DNA from: Volvariella volvacea V23
Taxonomy: Eukaryota; Basidiomycota; Agaricomycetes; Agaricales; Pluteaceae
Length of the DNA: 64,000 bases
Reading direction: 5' to 3'
Assembly: GCA_000349905.1 (NCBI GenBank)
Contig: KB722738.1
Span: 1,049,551 to 1,113,550 of the forward strand
In this document: positions 14,625-26,901 of the stretch, piece by piece
Layout of the letters: every line of letters starts with the position of its first letter
How positions within the stretch are numbered: position 1 is the stretch's first letter
Position numbers and translations under genes: made by a program
Notes under the pieces: model-generated
Told to the model about the DNA's origin: nothing
Database searches by the model: none
The model's input: only the letters and a program-made list of their open reading frames with translations

Positions 14625-16013
14625 CTACTGGGAGGGTGACAGCATCGATAGTGTGGTGGCTTGGAGACCGTTTTTCAACAGCTCCCGGAGCTGAGTGCCT
14701 CCTGTGCCGAGCTCGGGTGTCTCCCGTCTGCGATCCGCCAACACTGGGCACTGATGGGTTTGTGACACAATATAGGTGTGTGCGATGGCAAGGTGTTGAC
14801 GTCGGAAGTTTCTCATGGCATTAACCGCGTCATCGAAGGCCTCTTTAAGGGCGGGGCTCTGAGCAGCAACATCGCGGATGGGACGATTCATACTTGACAA
14901 GTAGTTGAGGTAATCACGGTGCTTGCCAGGCATATACCGACGCATACGCTGCATGAAGCCGTTGTCGGAAGATGGCGATGGGACTCTCCGTTTAGCGCCG
15001 AGGTGATCAATGTCGAAAAAAGTATCGACTACGTGCATTATGCTGCTCTGTCCTCCAGAGGGGCCGTCAAGGTCGAGTGCATCTGAATTGCCAACACCCT
15101 CATACACCCATCGCACTCCTTTCGGATTGCTACCCACAAACCAGGGGCGGATCTGATCGTAGAATACTTTGGGTTTGCAGTCCTTCGGTATTGAGCGAAT
15201 GGCTTCGGTAATCTCCTTGATGACTGCCGTTAGGCGATGGAGATCGCGTGCGAGCTTGTTAATAACGGTGCGCTCCTGAATGTTTTGATGGGCATAGTAG
15301 CTGTCAACAATTTGCAGAATCCTAACACCGTACAATTCGGCCTTTGCTGAAGCGGCAAAGAAGTTCCGTTCGTCTGCCGTACCGGAGAAGGTATTAACGA
15401 ACTCCATATTATCGATAGTGAGCGGGTTTCGAGGGTTGACGATCTGCCAGTTCCATAGCACCGTGTCGGCAAAGGTGAGGACGGGGGCCATTCCCAATTC
15501 ACGGGAAACCTTGACCAATGGGACAGCAAGTGACTCTGGAATGATGAGCCTTTTGTCTTCGGGCTCAGGAGAGGAATGCGCGTAGGAGTGGACCAGCCAG
15601 GCGAGGACAAGGTGCGCACGCTGTAATAGCTGGACATCGTGCTGGATAAAGCTGACATCCAGAACAGGCCACTAAAGAATATCCCCAAATGGTCAGAAGC
15701 AGACAGCCGGCAAACGTGCTTCTGGACCTACCGATCTAATGGCCGCCCTCCAACTCTCGGCTCTTTCGCAATTGCTGTTGAGCTGTAGTGTCCCGTTGGC
15801 GGAGTCTAGTGCCTGCTCCCACAGCTCGAACGAGGGCGGCAGTCGTGGAAGAGGCTGACTGGGGAGGAAGCCCGTATCATAGGACACGTCGTATTCGGTG
15901 GCTGCGCGGGTGGTACGACGGGGGCGTGTGAGGAGAGAGAAGAGCACGGAGAGTGCGAGTTGAAGGAAGTGTTGGAAGTAGTGGAAGGGCGAGGGAAGGA
16001 CACTAAGTGACAT
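14625..16013 (-). CDS. BNA2: Indoleamine 2,3-dioxygenase
   Basis: Two exons (16013-15732 and 15671-14625) give 442 residues. The enzyme is a haem dioxygenase that opens the indole ring of tryptophan to N-formylkynurenine, the first step of the kynurenine route to NAD. Diagnostic blocks are WPVLDVSFIQHDVQLLQRAHL, ADTVLWNWQIVNP, TFSGTADERNFF, GVRWVYEGVGN, MPGKHRDYLNYL and MRNFRRQHLAIAHTYIV; the His after RRQ is the expected proximal haem ligand. The N-terminus is unusual for a cytosolic IDO: a hydrophobic stretch (about residues 12-28, FQHFLQLALSVLFSLL) followed by RPRR suggests a membrane anchor or targeting signal. A later start is possible but has no good in-frame Met before the conserved YDVSYDTGFLP. 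Confidence 0.93.
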
Positions 16014-16965
16014 GGAGGGAAATTGGAGGCAGGGATACTCTGGGACACTGCATTCTCGAGGCTCTTATATCGTAGACTACGGCGCCACATCAAAGATAAT
16101 GAGCAGGACCTAACCAATACAGCCCATTTCAGGGGATAAGTCCGAGCGGTGCTTCACCGACTGAAGTGCTAATTTCGTTGGTTGAGAAGGAGTCAGCGAT
16201 TTAATTTCCTATTCAACACGGGTGCCGAGGGCTGGGGACAAGAACATTGCGTTTGGCATAAGTGATCGCACGATCAGCGTCGATCAAGATCCTTATACGA
16301 CTTAGTTAATCTACCAGGTCCTGATTCAAATTCGTTCAAGCCCACTCATTCACATCACCCGCCCAGCTCACCACCTCCTGCCTCCCATCCGCGCCCTTGT
16401 CCTCCCAAAATCATCGCTCAAGCTCCGCCTCACCGTCGATGTCCCTTCCTTCCCTCCGTGCCTTGGAATTTATCCCGTGATCTCACTAAACTCCTTGCAT
16501 CCAATCCGTATCTCCAAGCAGCTATTTGTGTGACCAATTCCCGTTTATATTTTGCTCACTTGGTGACTAATGTTACTGACGATCGTGTCGGCCAGGTACT
16601 CTTTTGCCTTGCCCACTGATGAAACCGTTGGTCTGTTTGCTGTTTGCTGTTGAGATCATCCTAGTTCCCTTGACCCCTCAGGGCAATCGGAATTTTGAAC
16701 TTCCACTGGGCCACGACTGTCGCCGTCTGGTGCTAATCCATTTACGTAGAGAATTTAGTGTTCTTGTTCTTTGGCTGTCGGTCAGATCAAGTCCAGAACA
16801 ACCAGGCTGAATGAGATCAACAGCGATTCCTGCGCCCGGACACCACTGGATACTGCAAATAACTCGTCCTTTGATCATCATCATACAATTATATGATATT
16901 TGATATGTAATTATTATATTTGCCCTCTATTGTGGTGTGATCAATGAGCTAAAGCAAAATCATAA
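16014..16965. other. Intergenic, 952 bp, with an unexplained plus-strand open stretch
   Basis: It lies between the IDO start and the HIBCH stop, both on the minus strand, so it should hold the IDO promoter. On the plus strand a frame near 16435-16618 is open (LSRDLTKLLASNPYLQAAI...) but lacks a good start codon, and another ORF runs 16604-16810. Neither resembles a family I know. About 16880-16930 is AT-rich. It could be a decayed gene or element; no terminal repeats are seen. Confidence 0.4.
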
Positions 16966-18816
16966 CTAGCGTGTGGAAACGTGCTTCCATTTCAGCCAGA
17001 CGAAATTGCCATCTGCATTATCAACAATCTCGCATCTCCGTTTCGCAACCTCCAGCACCTTCTCCCGGACACCAAGCTTCCCGGGGCGCAGGTCAGCGAA
17101 TTTGCCAACTAATTCGTCTAATTGTAATCCCATACTGCCACCGGACGAGTGTGAACCCCTCACAACCTGCCCGATTTCTTCTTCGGTGGGCAGCGCATAC
17201 CGCATAGGCGGTGATAGCTGCTGTTTCAGTACACTTTCGGGGAACTCAAGTGCAGGGACATTTTTCAAGAACGGCGAACTCTTGTCAAAGAACCTAGACA
17301 CAATTTCGTCCGTCACCTCCTCCAAGGTATTAGGGGACCATTGGGGCCGGTTTGATGTTTTGGATACAAGCAAAGCTTTTACGCCAGTAGCGAAGTCAGG
17401 GCTGGCACCATTCTACAGAAGATGTTTTAAGTGATGAAACAAAATGCGGTTGGTTACTTACGCAATAAGCAGTCGCGATTCGCATCTCCATATTCAGGAC
17501 CTCCAGAAGCGACTTCCGCTTTCCTTCACGGACGGCCCTGAGTGCCACTTTCAAGCTAGTGGGGCTGCGATGCTCCAGAAGCGCCAAAGTATCCACTGCC
17601 CAACGGCTGACGTCGGGGTTGCTATCCCGGGAAAGTCGTTGCAAGTCCTTGATAATCTCTTCTACCTTGTTGTGACGGAATGCAAAATCCAAGGCTGCCC
17701 GTTTGTCTCCGCTAAACCTCATGGCTGGTTCATCCGGATCTCGTTCTGCGGACAGCTCCTCTATTGCTTGGTCAATCAGAGCTGGCTGTGGGTTTTCAAG
17801 AGCTGCCAAGCGCTGTTGAAGCACAGGAACCCGGCGGGCAGGAATATAATGGGTGGCGAAGCCGTGCTCACTAAACCACAAATATTAGCGATAAGTTCGG
17901 ACGTCCTGTGTTGATGAAACGCACAATACATCACGGCCCCTGAGTGTATCGGATGTGAGTGCGAAGTACGTGCCCAATTCACCATCCAATCTCGAAAGAA
18001 AATAGCTAGCACCAACATCTGGTGAATATCCAATTTTGGTTTCAGGCATCGCGAAAACAGTATTTTCTGTAGCAACTCTGAAAGGTGCATGTGCAGATAA
18101 TCCAACACCGCCGCCCACTATTATCCACAGGTGTCAATTTGATTGCTGTCTGTTGCTGTTCAGACTTACTCGTAATTCCATCCAGTAAAACAACATAGGG
18201 CTTTTGAAGGGCCGCTAGGATATAGTCCATTTCGAACCTAGAAAAGGCGTTAGCAGGAAATATCAGATTGAACGAGTTCCGTACTCCCGCTTGAAGAAAT
18301 CAATAGCAATGGACCGGTTCTCCGGATTTTCCGCATTTGCTACTACATCTGCAACGAGGTGGTCAAAATACAGCCTCGAAAACAATTACACCAAGATGAA
18401 CATTCACCTGCAATATCACCTCCAGCGCAAAATGCGCGTCCGACACCGCCACCCAGAATGGTCCCGCAAAGATCGGATGCATTCCATTCCTGTGTATGAA
18501 GTAAGGCTTCGGAAACTGAAGGTTTGGGCTTGTCCACAAACCTCGATTTTTGGGCGGAGCAAGCTGAGCATAGTATCGTTCAGTGCATTCAGCTTTTTGG
18601 GCCTATTGAGGGTGTATGTCCTGAGTGCCAGATTGGACTCAAAGAGGACCTCGGGCTGATAGTGTTCTCAACGCCAGGCGGAGAGGATGGAAAAGAAGGC
18701 CTTACTTCTGGATTTGCTGTCGCGGAGGTCGACATATGCTGCACAACAGCTCGGGCCCTGCGGGCAGCATAGATACTGCCGCGCGACATGCCTCTGATAA
18801 TGGGGACTCTGAACAT
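16966..18816 (-). CDS. EHD3: 3-hydroxyisobutyryl-CoA hydrolase, mitochondrial
   Basis: This crotonase-superfamily enzyme releases 3-hydroxyisobutyrate from its CoA ester in mitochondrial valine breakdown. Start is at 18816 with a basic presequence ([20 protein letters not shown]). The core reads [20 protein letters not shown], then [10 protein letters not shown] (oxyanion-hole region), [29 protein letters not shown], and [22 protein letters not shown] with the catalytic Glu and Asp of the HIBCH family. The C-terminal part has [31 protein letters not shown] and [11 protein letters not shown], typical of HIBCH rather than enoyl-CoA hydratase. Multiple introns of about 50 nt split it. Only 132 bp separate its start from the divergent TBCE gene. 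Confidence 0.93.
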
Positions 18817-18948
18817 TCAAGTGCTGGGTTGGTGGATTGGACGGGCTGGTGTGACGGATGGAGGAACTCCACCGGAACAGATGTGTGCCGTGTCGTGGGA
18901 ATCTGCTATTCCTGGCGTAGCCCAACATGCTTGGCCTTGACTTATTTC
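18817..18948. promoter_or_regulatory. Compact bidirectional promoter (HIBCH / TBCE)
   Basis: Only 132 bp lie between two divergent start codons, so both promoters and both 5' leaders must share or overlap this stretch. No TATA box is evident. Confidence 0.5.
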
Positions 18949-20957
18949 ATGCAATTACCACTGGGCACCCGCATTAACCACAATGGTTTTCTCGGAACAG
19001 TTAGGTATATTGGTCCAGTCGATAACACCTCTGGTATCTGGGCTGGGGTTGAGTGGGACGACCCAACTCGAGGAAAGCATGATGGTATCAAGGACAACAA
19101 GCGCTACTTCCACTGTCGGTAAGATCCATCTCCCTCTTTAAATTATATGTCCACACTGAGAACAGTCTCACTACGACAAGGGTACCCCATGCAGGATCAT
19201 TCATCCGACCCCCGGCGAACCTTGCCCACAGTCGGTCCTTCGTGGAAGCGTTGGAATCGAAATACATCGAGCAACCGCGTGCATCTGAAGCGCCTGAGAT
19301 CGTAGTGTTAGGGTCGTCCGCTGGTGCCATCGAAGTCGAGGCCGTTCGCCTAGACAAAGTCAGGCAGAGACTAGCCAAGTTGGAGAGGTTACGTGAAGCC
19401 AGCTTGGACTGCGAAAGCGTAGCCAAGGCAGATCCACCAGGCACCATTTTGAAAACGTGTCCGAGTAGGTTTGATAATTCATCCCCCAGTTGTTTTACGG
19501 AATTATCACCACAGACATTTGTGGCCTTGATCTGTCCATGAATCTGCTCCCTTCGTGGGACGAGGTCGGCAAGATTGCACAGGAGCTCCCAAGGCTAGAG
19601 CGGTTGTCACTAAAGTAAGCCAAGAGGAGTGACCAATTCCAACGTCTACATGCTCTCGTCTCGCAGTCGAAACAGGCTTCAAGCACCCGTCGATATGATA
19701 CTAATGAAAAGCGCATTCGCGAATCTAGTTGAATTACAGTTGAACAAAACGATGATAGCCTGGCCTGAGGTAGACATCATTTTATCGGTCTTGCCCAAGC
19801 TGCGACTAGTGGAAGTGGGCCACAACGGACTCTCTCAGCTGTTCTCGTCACCAGCCCGTGAGAAATGCTCTTCCACCATCGAAGTAATCAATCTCGATAG
19901 CAATTATTTTCGGAATTGGTCCCATATCTGCGATTCTCTCGCTCGATACCAGTGGCAAGTCAGGGTTTATAAATGGTCTAGATCAGCTCACTGACAATGA
20001 TGACATTCATCCCACAGCCTTCAGAACATTATTCTCATTTCGAACATGATTGAAGACATACCCTTGCCAGGGGATGATCACCAAATTTTGACTGAACTCA
20101 AACAACTCGCTTTGTCAGCTAACCGTTTAACCTCCTGGAGAGCCATTGACGCCATTGCCGCATGGTGTCCAAATTTGCTGACCTTATCGTTAAATGGAAA
20201 TCCACTAGCTTCCAGTGAGCCAATCATTGTCATCATCTTTGCTTATTGAACCTGAGGCGCCTAGTAGCTGAGAACGCAGGACATTACCGACCCCTGGCAA
20301 TCGCGAGAATACCGTCATTACAGGTTCTAGATGGTGCTGTCGTTAGTCACCTTTTTTTTCATTGGTCGTGCCTCCTGCAAACTACGTCTGTAGATCTCCT
20401 CCCGCGAACGCACCGATAGCGAACTATTCTACTTGTCATACATTGTCAAAGAAAATGCCCTGAATGATGAACAACGAAGCCTGTCGCATCCCCAATGGTC
20501 GAGACTTTGCCAATGTACTTGAGGACTTCTTTATCAGTCTTGGCTTCTCACAACTTCTCCATGCCTTTCAGTGCATGGCCGACCGGATGACCGGAAAGAT
20601 GAATCTCGTTCCGAAACGTTGAGCAACCAGCTCATTGGTATGAGTCCGCCAAAACCGCTCCAGGGCTAATTTGTTCATGCTTTCTTGCTCCTAGGGATTA
20701 CGCTAGTGCCCCAAGACCGAAATGACACTCACCTGACCAATACAACGATAACGGTATTGCCATCCATGACACTTCGCACACTTCGCCACAAGCTCCTCAA
20801 AACATTGCGGCAGAATTTGAAGCGCAATGCAGTTTTGCTCTGGTTGAAACGCTTTGATCATTTAATACAATTAGGTGAAGATAATGATCAGAAATCATTA
20901 GAGTGGTTAGGAATTGAGGCTGGTTCTGAAGTTGTATTTCATGTAACAAGTAGATAA
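18949..20957 (+). CDS. PAC2: Tubulin-specific chaperone E (tubulin cofactor E)
   Basis: Cofactor E binds alpha-tubulin and helps assemble alpha/beta heterodimers. The protein starts MQLPLGTRINHNGFLGTVRY. The CAP-Gly domain has SGIWAGVEWDD, KHDGIKDNKRYFHCR and, across the first intron (exon 1 ends 19118, exon 2 starts 19181), VPHAGSFIRPP. Leucine-rich repeats follow: LDLSMNLLPSWDEV, LERLSLNRNRLQAPV, LVELQLNKTMI, LRLVEVGHNGLSQ, IEVINLDSNYFRNW, LKQLALSANRLTSW and LLTLSLNGNPLASS. After an LRR cap (ISSRERTDSELFYLSYIV), the C-terminal ubiquitin-like domain ends LEWLGIEAGSEVVFHVTSR. Domain order CAP-Gly/LRR/UBL is diagnostic. Exon joins in 20220-20700 are less certain. Confidence 0.93.
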
Positions 20958-21173
20958 TCAGCACTGACGATACAAGGAAAGCGATGGATAAATGACCAGA
21001 ATTATGCACACAAGTAACGTGACGGTGTTTGAGAATGCTCGTTTGCTCAAGAAATTCAACGTGTGTGCAAACTGCTGTATATCATAAGCAGACCCTTCCG
21101 CCTACAATATCACCACGAAAGAGCACCCATTGTTAGCATGCACATGTGACCATTGCGACTCTTTGATTCATCC

Positions 21174-22635
21174 CTAGCGAATCCAGCTTCCCTCTGCGTT
21201 CGCGTGCCTTGGGGGCCTGTCATCGTATCGATCTTCTTTATCTTCGCGTCTTCGATCATCTCTGCGGCGGTCATAATCGTCCCTGCGGCGGTCATAATAA
21301 TAATCAGGTTCTCTGCGGTCATCATAACCCCCTCGTCGATAATCATCGTACCCTGCAGGCCTTCTATCTGAAACCTCCCTCTTCGGGGGCGGAGACCTGG
21401 GAGGACGACGATCGTCGTAGTCGGCTCGACGAGGAGGCGACCGAGAGCGGTCACGACGATATCCTCTGTCATGGTAGCGTTCGTCCCTGTGGCGGTCATC
21501 TCGTCGGTCGTCGCGACGGTAGTTATCGGGACCAGCACGCTAAATGCGCGTCAGCGGGGGAGGCTTAGGGAAGAATGTAAATCATGTACATACACTGTCG
21601 TCGTAAGCTACCCTGACAGGTCGACCTCGGAGTTCTTTGCCATCCAATTCCTTCACAGCACGGTCTGCATCCTCTCTTGACAAGTACTCAAGAATACTGA
21701 TATCTATTTTCAGTCGTGAAAAGCAACATAAAGGATTCAATCTTACCCCTGACCAGGATACTCTCGATCAATGTCGGCGAAAGACACATTACCAGCATCT
21801 CGACCAAAATCCTTCAGGTCCTAAGGGCAGGAAGGAATGATTAGGCATCGTCCAGCCAGACATCCGAGGGCCAAATCCGAAAACGGGGGATCAAGCAAGC
21901 CATAATTATCGCAGAGTAAGGACCAGTGTGGGACATCCAGTAAACCAGTTGGAGAACGGAGAAACAGCCCAGTACACGGCAGGACGTTAAACCGGTGAGG
22001 GTATAAAATGCGCGGCCATCGTGGATCCAGTCATCGAAGGCGAAGGGGTCCATACCTGCCAGCTGGTGTCACGAGAGACGCCCGATACAATTAGACGGAT
22101 TCCAGGAGGACGACGTGACCTTGGTCCACTAGAAAGTAATCAATGCAACGGGTCAGCGCTCGATAGCAATCCATAGGCCTACCCATGGCCTCTGTCTCCA
22201 TCGTACACGTCTCGTCGAGATCGACCCTCCTTCGCAAACTCGACGACAATACTGTGATAATGAGCACCAGAGCCATCTTTTTGGGAGTGCGCCTACTTTT
22301 CACCCATGAAGGACTTTCCATTAAAGTGGTGAACAGCATCCTCAGCATCCTGAGGAAGTAAGATGAAAAATCTCAAGCACAGGGTTAACTAGGAGCACCT
22401 TGGAGCTTTCGAACTCGATGAAACCAAAACCTAAGCACAGTTGTAAGAAAGCCTCCGCGAGGAAATAATGATGCCAACCAGTCATAACACGACAATCAAC
22501 AATACGGCCATAGCCCTCAAAAAACTTGGAGACATCGTCGGAGCGTACATCAGGAGGCAATCCTAAGGTGTGTCAATTATCAGTAGGTGAAGAAAAAATC
22601 TTGCTCCTACTGCCAAGGTACAAGCGTCGGGCCAT
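21174..22635 (-). CDS. SR-type splicing factor with two RRMs (SRSF1/srp2-like)
   Basis: Start is MARRLYLG at 22635. The first RRM has RNP2-like LYLGGLPPDV and RNP1 GFGFIEFES. The second domain is a pseudo-RRM with the invariant heptapeptide SWQDLKD, characteristic of SRSF1 and fission-yeast Srp2, then GILEYLSREDADRAVKELDG and LRGRPVRVAYDD. The tail is rich in Arg-Asp and Arg-Ser, with SRSPPRRADYDDRRPPRSPP and repeated RRDDYDRRRDD-like units coded by short tandem DNA repeats around 21260-21345; it ends EGSWIR. Such proteins choose splice sites and escort mRNA. Intron 21821-22055 is 235 nt, far longer than its neighbours, and cuts SWQ from DLKD. It is convergent with TBCE. Confidence 0.9.
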
Positions 22636-22820
22636 GGTTGGAAGAGTGAAAGAGAGAAATCAGATCGGAGTTTTAATTCCAGATTCTTGTGTAGGGAGCA
22701 CGGACCAGCCTTGAGGGAGGCCTTATGGCCGCGTTATCCACTCAACCACGTCATTAAATACTACTATACCAACTGATAGTAAATTTTGTTCGTAGTAACA
22801 TATTAGATGAAAGATAGAAA

Positions 22821-24795
22821 CTAGTGCTGTGACCAGTCGATAGTACTTAGGTCAATACCTTCTTGCACCATCTCCCATAGAGGACTAAAACGAATTAGCT
22901 TAGCCGCAACATACGAGTTCCTTCAGCTTACCTCATGTCTCGTAGACGGGTCACGGTTTTGACAATGTGTTGCACAACAAAGTCGACTTCGGCTTCCGTC
23001 GTAAATCGACCAATACCAAATCGAAGGGATGAGTGGGCCATATCTTCAGCGGCACCTAGACCCCGGAGGTAATAGTTAGCAAATGTTAGATAACATATCT
23101 TCACGTACCAAGTGCGCGTAGGACATAAGAAGGTTCAAGGGAGGCTGATGTGCAAGCACTCCCTGAAGACAAGGCGATGTCCTATCATGAGTTAGCATCG
23201 ACTAACTTGCAGGTCAGTTGTACCCTCTCACCTTGAGGGCCATCAGGAGACTTTCACCTTCTACATACGCAAAGCTGAGGTTGACACAGCCAGGATACCC
23301 ATTGACATCTCCATTACGAACGACGTGCTCGACCTGCGAGTTAATGCTTTGCAGTAGTCGTTGAGAAAGTGCTTGAATACGCTCATGGTCTCTCTATGTC
23401 GATTAGGGGTTGTCAGCTGATCAGAATTGCAAATAAGCCGGGACGACTATTGATGCTCAGTACCCCTGCACACCAATCACTGTTAGGTCGACACAAGAGA
23501 ATATACTCCTGCCCATCCAACATCAAATGGTAATCCATCGTTTGTGCAATGCTTCATCTGAGGGATAGCGAACTAGGACCCAATCAACTCACCTTCATTT
23601 CTAACTTCGCGATCCGAGCGGCCTCACCCAATCCAACGACCAATGCTGTGGGAAGCGTGCCACTACGAAGCCCACGCTCCTGACCACCACCACTGAGAAT
23701 TGGCTCCAACCTCACTCGGGGTCGTCTGCGAACGTAAGCTGCACCGATACCTTTAGGTCCATATAACTTGTGACCAGAAATACTCATGAGGTCGATGTTC
23801 ATTTCATTAACATCCAAGGGTATCTTGCCCGCAGCCTGAGCGGCGTCCGTGTGGAAGTATACGCCGCGATGCTTTCGAATCAGTTCCCCGATCTCTTTGA
23901 CTGGTTGGATAACACCTGTTTCATTATTCACGGTCATGATAGATACTAGAGCTGTGTCTGGCCGAATAGCGGCTTCGAGTTCTTCCAGGCGAATGACCCC
24001 GTTTTTTTGCACTGGCAGATATGTGATATCGAAACCTTCTTCGCTAAGTTTTCGACAAGAATCCAGTACGCATTTGTGTTCCTAGATACGATTGAATATA
24101 GCTCATGGGGAATGGGGAATTGCATACGGTTTGTGTGGTGATAATGTGTCGCTTCTTCTCCTTATGGAACCGAGCAATGCCTTTGATTGCCATGTTGTTG
24201 GTTTCTGTAGCTCCAGACGTAAATACGATGTCTTTGGGATCTGCACCAATAAGGTCTGCGACATGCTGACGCGATGATCAGTGACTGTTCGTTCGAACGA
24301 AACCTGACACCTACCTTTCGAGCATCCTCAACCGCTTGCTCCGCCTCCCAACCATAGGCGTGGGTTCTACTATGAGGATTGCCGTACTGGTCGGTAAAGT
24401 AAGGCAACATTGCGTCCAATACACGGGGGTCAACAGGTGTTGTGGCCTATTAATCGTCAACTATGGGTAAAAATCAACCTCTAAAGTCCGCAGGCACCTG
24501 CATGTCAAGGTAGATTGGTCGCGTTTTGTCTTGATTTCCTTCTCGGCGAGGCGCCTCCAGCTTGAAACCGAACATATCTATGGAGGAGTTGAAAAAGAAG
24601 TGAATTGTGAAGGAGAACAAAGCTACCTGAACGAGGGGTAAAGTGGGCCTCATCTTGATATGTTGATGGAACATCCATTACACTTGCACGGTCAGCTCCG
24701 GATGGTTGCACCAGGCCTCTACGAGGAGTGAGCGCTGCTCTATATGCGAGTGTGCGTAGTGCAACATTCTTCGGGATCTTGGACAGCGACAACAT
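22821..24795 (-). CDS. NFS1: Cysteine desulfurase, mitochondrial
   Basis: This PLP enzyme takes sulfur from cysteine for Fe-S cluster assembly on the ISCU scaffold. Start is at 24795 with a presequence ([20 protein letters not shown]). YLDMQ begins the catalytic core, followed by [29 protein letters not shown] and the PLP-lysine block [16 protein letters not shown] are intact, as are [17 protein letters not shown] and the mobile-loop catalytic Cys in [16 protein letters not shown]. The C-terminus ([21 protein letters not shown]) matches the eukaryotic consensus. It is strongly intron-rich, with several short exons between 22900 and 23580. The SR gene start lies 185 bp away on the same strand. 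Confidence 0.97.
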
Positions 24796-25035
24796 AGATC
24801 GTCAACTGCGGGGCTAATGCTGACGGCAAGACGGAATGACAAAGTGCATTACATGCAGAGCACCAATTTCCTCCGATCACGTGCCAATTACGTTTGTAGC
24901 AGCTGACTCAATTATGGTACCTTGAATTAAGACCCACGACCTTACGATGCACGTCTACTAGAGGAGCAAAAAGGGATTATTTATTCTGTTGTATCACACT
25001 CGGGGCCTTGTATATCTGGTATCTACACTGCACAC

Positions 25036-26901
25036 TCAAAGAGGTGGGCTGGCGTTACGGACTAAGGTCTCGAAGTAAGCCTAATACCGGGCTCGTGAGC
25101 TACTTGCTTTCCACAACCTGCACTGCGACTCACCTGGAACCATTGGCCAGCTTCTGGGGCATTGGGTGTAGCATCACTGCACGCTCGGAGTGAGTGGGTA
25201 GTATGACTTATGAAAGGGATTGCTCACGAAAGACCACAGTGAGAATCATAGCGAGGTGACGATGTGTTGGTTGTACCGTCGCATTCGCCTCCGGGTTTAA
25301 TCCAGACAATGGCGTCGATAAGGGATGAACCTGTGCTAAGAGTTGGACGCTGGCCAAAGCCTGCACCCTTGACGTTGCACCTATAGGAGGTATCTAAGTC
25401 AGTATTCACAGGCATAGGGTTGATCGTACCAGTCGCCCCATTGTTGTCTGATGTTCTGAACTCCTGATCGGCCTTGGTCGACAATGAAGTGGGCAGGGAA
25501 GCCACCGGATTGGAGAGCTGGCGCGAGTGCCTAGAGTCCAGTTGTCAGTGCTGGTGCTTTGATTACGGTCTGCATTCAAGCCTTACGTTGATGTAATGAA
25601 GTTCGTCATAGTTGGGATTGCCTTGTGTGACTGGGTCGGGGCTGCTGGCAGCTAAACTCAGATAATCAGACATCTCGGCTTGTGTTGACGCGACGAAGAA
25701 TCGGCGTACAGAGTGCGTTGTAGTTGGCAACATTGGTAGCTAGGCCACGGACATATTGGGGACTTCCAGCATCTCTGTACAATTGAGAGAACAGTTGCGC
25801 AGCGGGATTCAAGTTGGCAGGCCATCCGAGCCAACCCGCATGTCCAGCATCGAGGTACATATAGACGCCAACAGAGTTGAGCTGCTGGAGAGCGTACGTG
25901 ACACCAGCCTAAAACCGCTAGGTCACGCCATATACAACGAGTTGCTTTCTCAACATCCTTACCTTGTAGGCTGTTTGTGCATTGGCACACTTGCTAACAT
26001 TGAGATTGGTAACGAGATTGGCCAAGGAGTCGGGTTCAATAACAGCCACGACTCGGACATCAGGGTATTCTGTAGAAAATTATAAGTAAATGAACCTGCA
26101 TCATCTGCGTAGCAGACTCACTCTTGATCTGAGCAACCAATTGATCGATGTAGCCCTTGTAGTTGTTGAGCCCATTGTTTGCGATGCTAAACTCTCCATT
26201 CGAAGCCAGAGCAGCGCAATCCCGATCTGGCAAGTCATATACAACGATTTGAACGAGGTATTTCTTTCCAGAGGATTTCCCAAGTGCGCTCGCTTCGGCC
26301 AAATAATCACCGAGTGTGGAGGTCTTTGCAATAACATCAAACCAGGTGAATGTGGGGATTTGTGCGACCTTCAGGGCTTTGGCCTTCTGCGTGGCATCAG
26401 AAATTTGGGCAGCCGCAGCTTGAACCTCAGCAGCGTAATAAGGACTCAAGTAAATCTGCGAAAGGCGAATAAGTGCTGACCAAATGGACTCAATGCAATG
26501 ATACGTGAATTACCTCGTATCCAGTATAAGGATTCCCTGCTGCTGGTGCGGTTGGTTGAGGTCCCCCTGTAGTTGTGGTGGTGGTAGGTGTGGAAGTTGG
26601 TGAAGAAGAAGTTGGGCCATTTCCTGGCCTATGATTGAAGTCAAAATAAGCGATAGTACATCACAATGTACTAACACTTACAGGCATTGCCAATACCAGT
26701 CATTGATCACTGTACAAGTTGCACCTGATACACAGGTCTTTGGGCCAGCTGCACGTTATTAAGCATGAGACGGGTGAGTTGTGAAAGCCATAGGCACGTA
26801 CTCCAGCCGTTGCCACCACATTGCCCATACAACGGGGACTGAGCAATAGCCAGTAGTGGCAAAGATAAAAGGAGAGCAGTAAGAGCAGAAAACCTGGACA
26901 T
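25036..26901 (-). CDS. cel6: Cellobiohydrolase II, GH6, copy 1 (CBM1-linker-GH6)
   Basis: This secreted enzyme releases cellobiose from the non-reducing ends of cellulose by inversion. It has a signal peptide (MSRFSALTALLLSLPLLAIAQ), a CBM1 cellulose-binding module (LYGQCGGNGW and, after an intron, GPKTCVSGATCTVIND then WYWQCL), and a Ser/Thr/Pro linker (TSSSPTSTPTTTTTT). The GH6 core starts at NPYTGYEIYLSPYYA. Catalytic aspartates lie in VVYDLPDRDCAALAS and AVIEPDSLANLVTNL; NVKGAGFGQRP and IVWIKPGGECDGT form the C-terminal loops. It ends NAPEAGQWFQ plus AYFETLVRNASPPL. About eight introns sit in the same places as in copy 2. A TATA box lies 53 bp before the ATG. Confidence 0.96.

Noticed and set aside
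21110..21538. 142-codon Thr/Met/Ile-rich minus-strand ORF
   Set aside because: It is the wrong frame of the SR protein Arg-Asp tail; its composition follows from the repeats.
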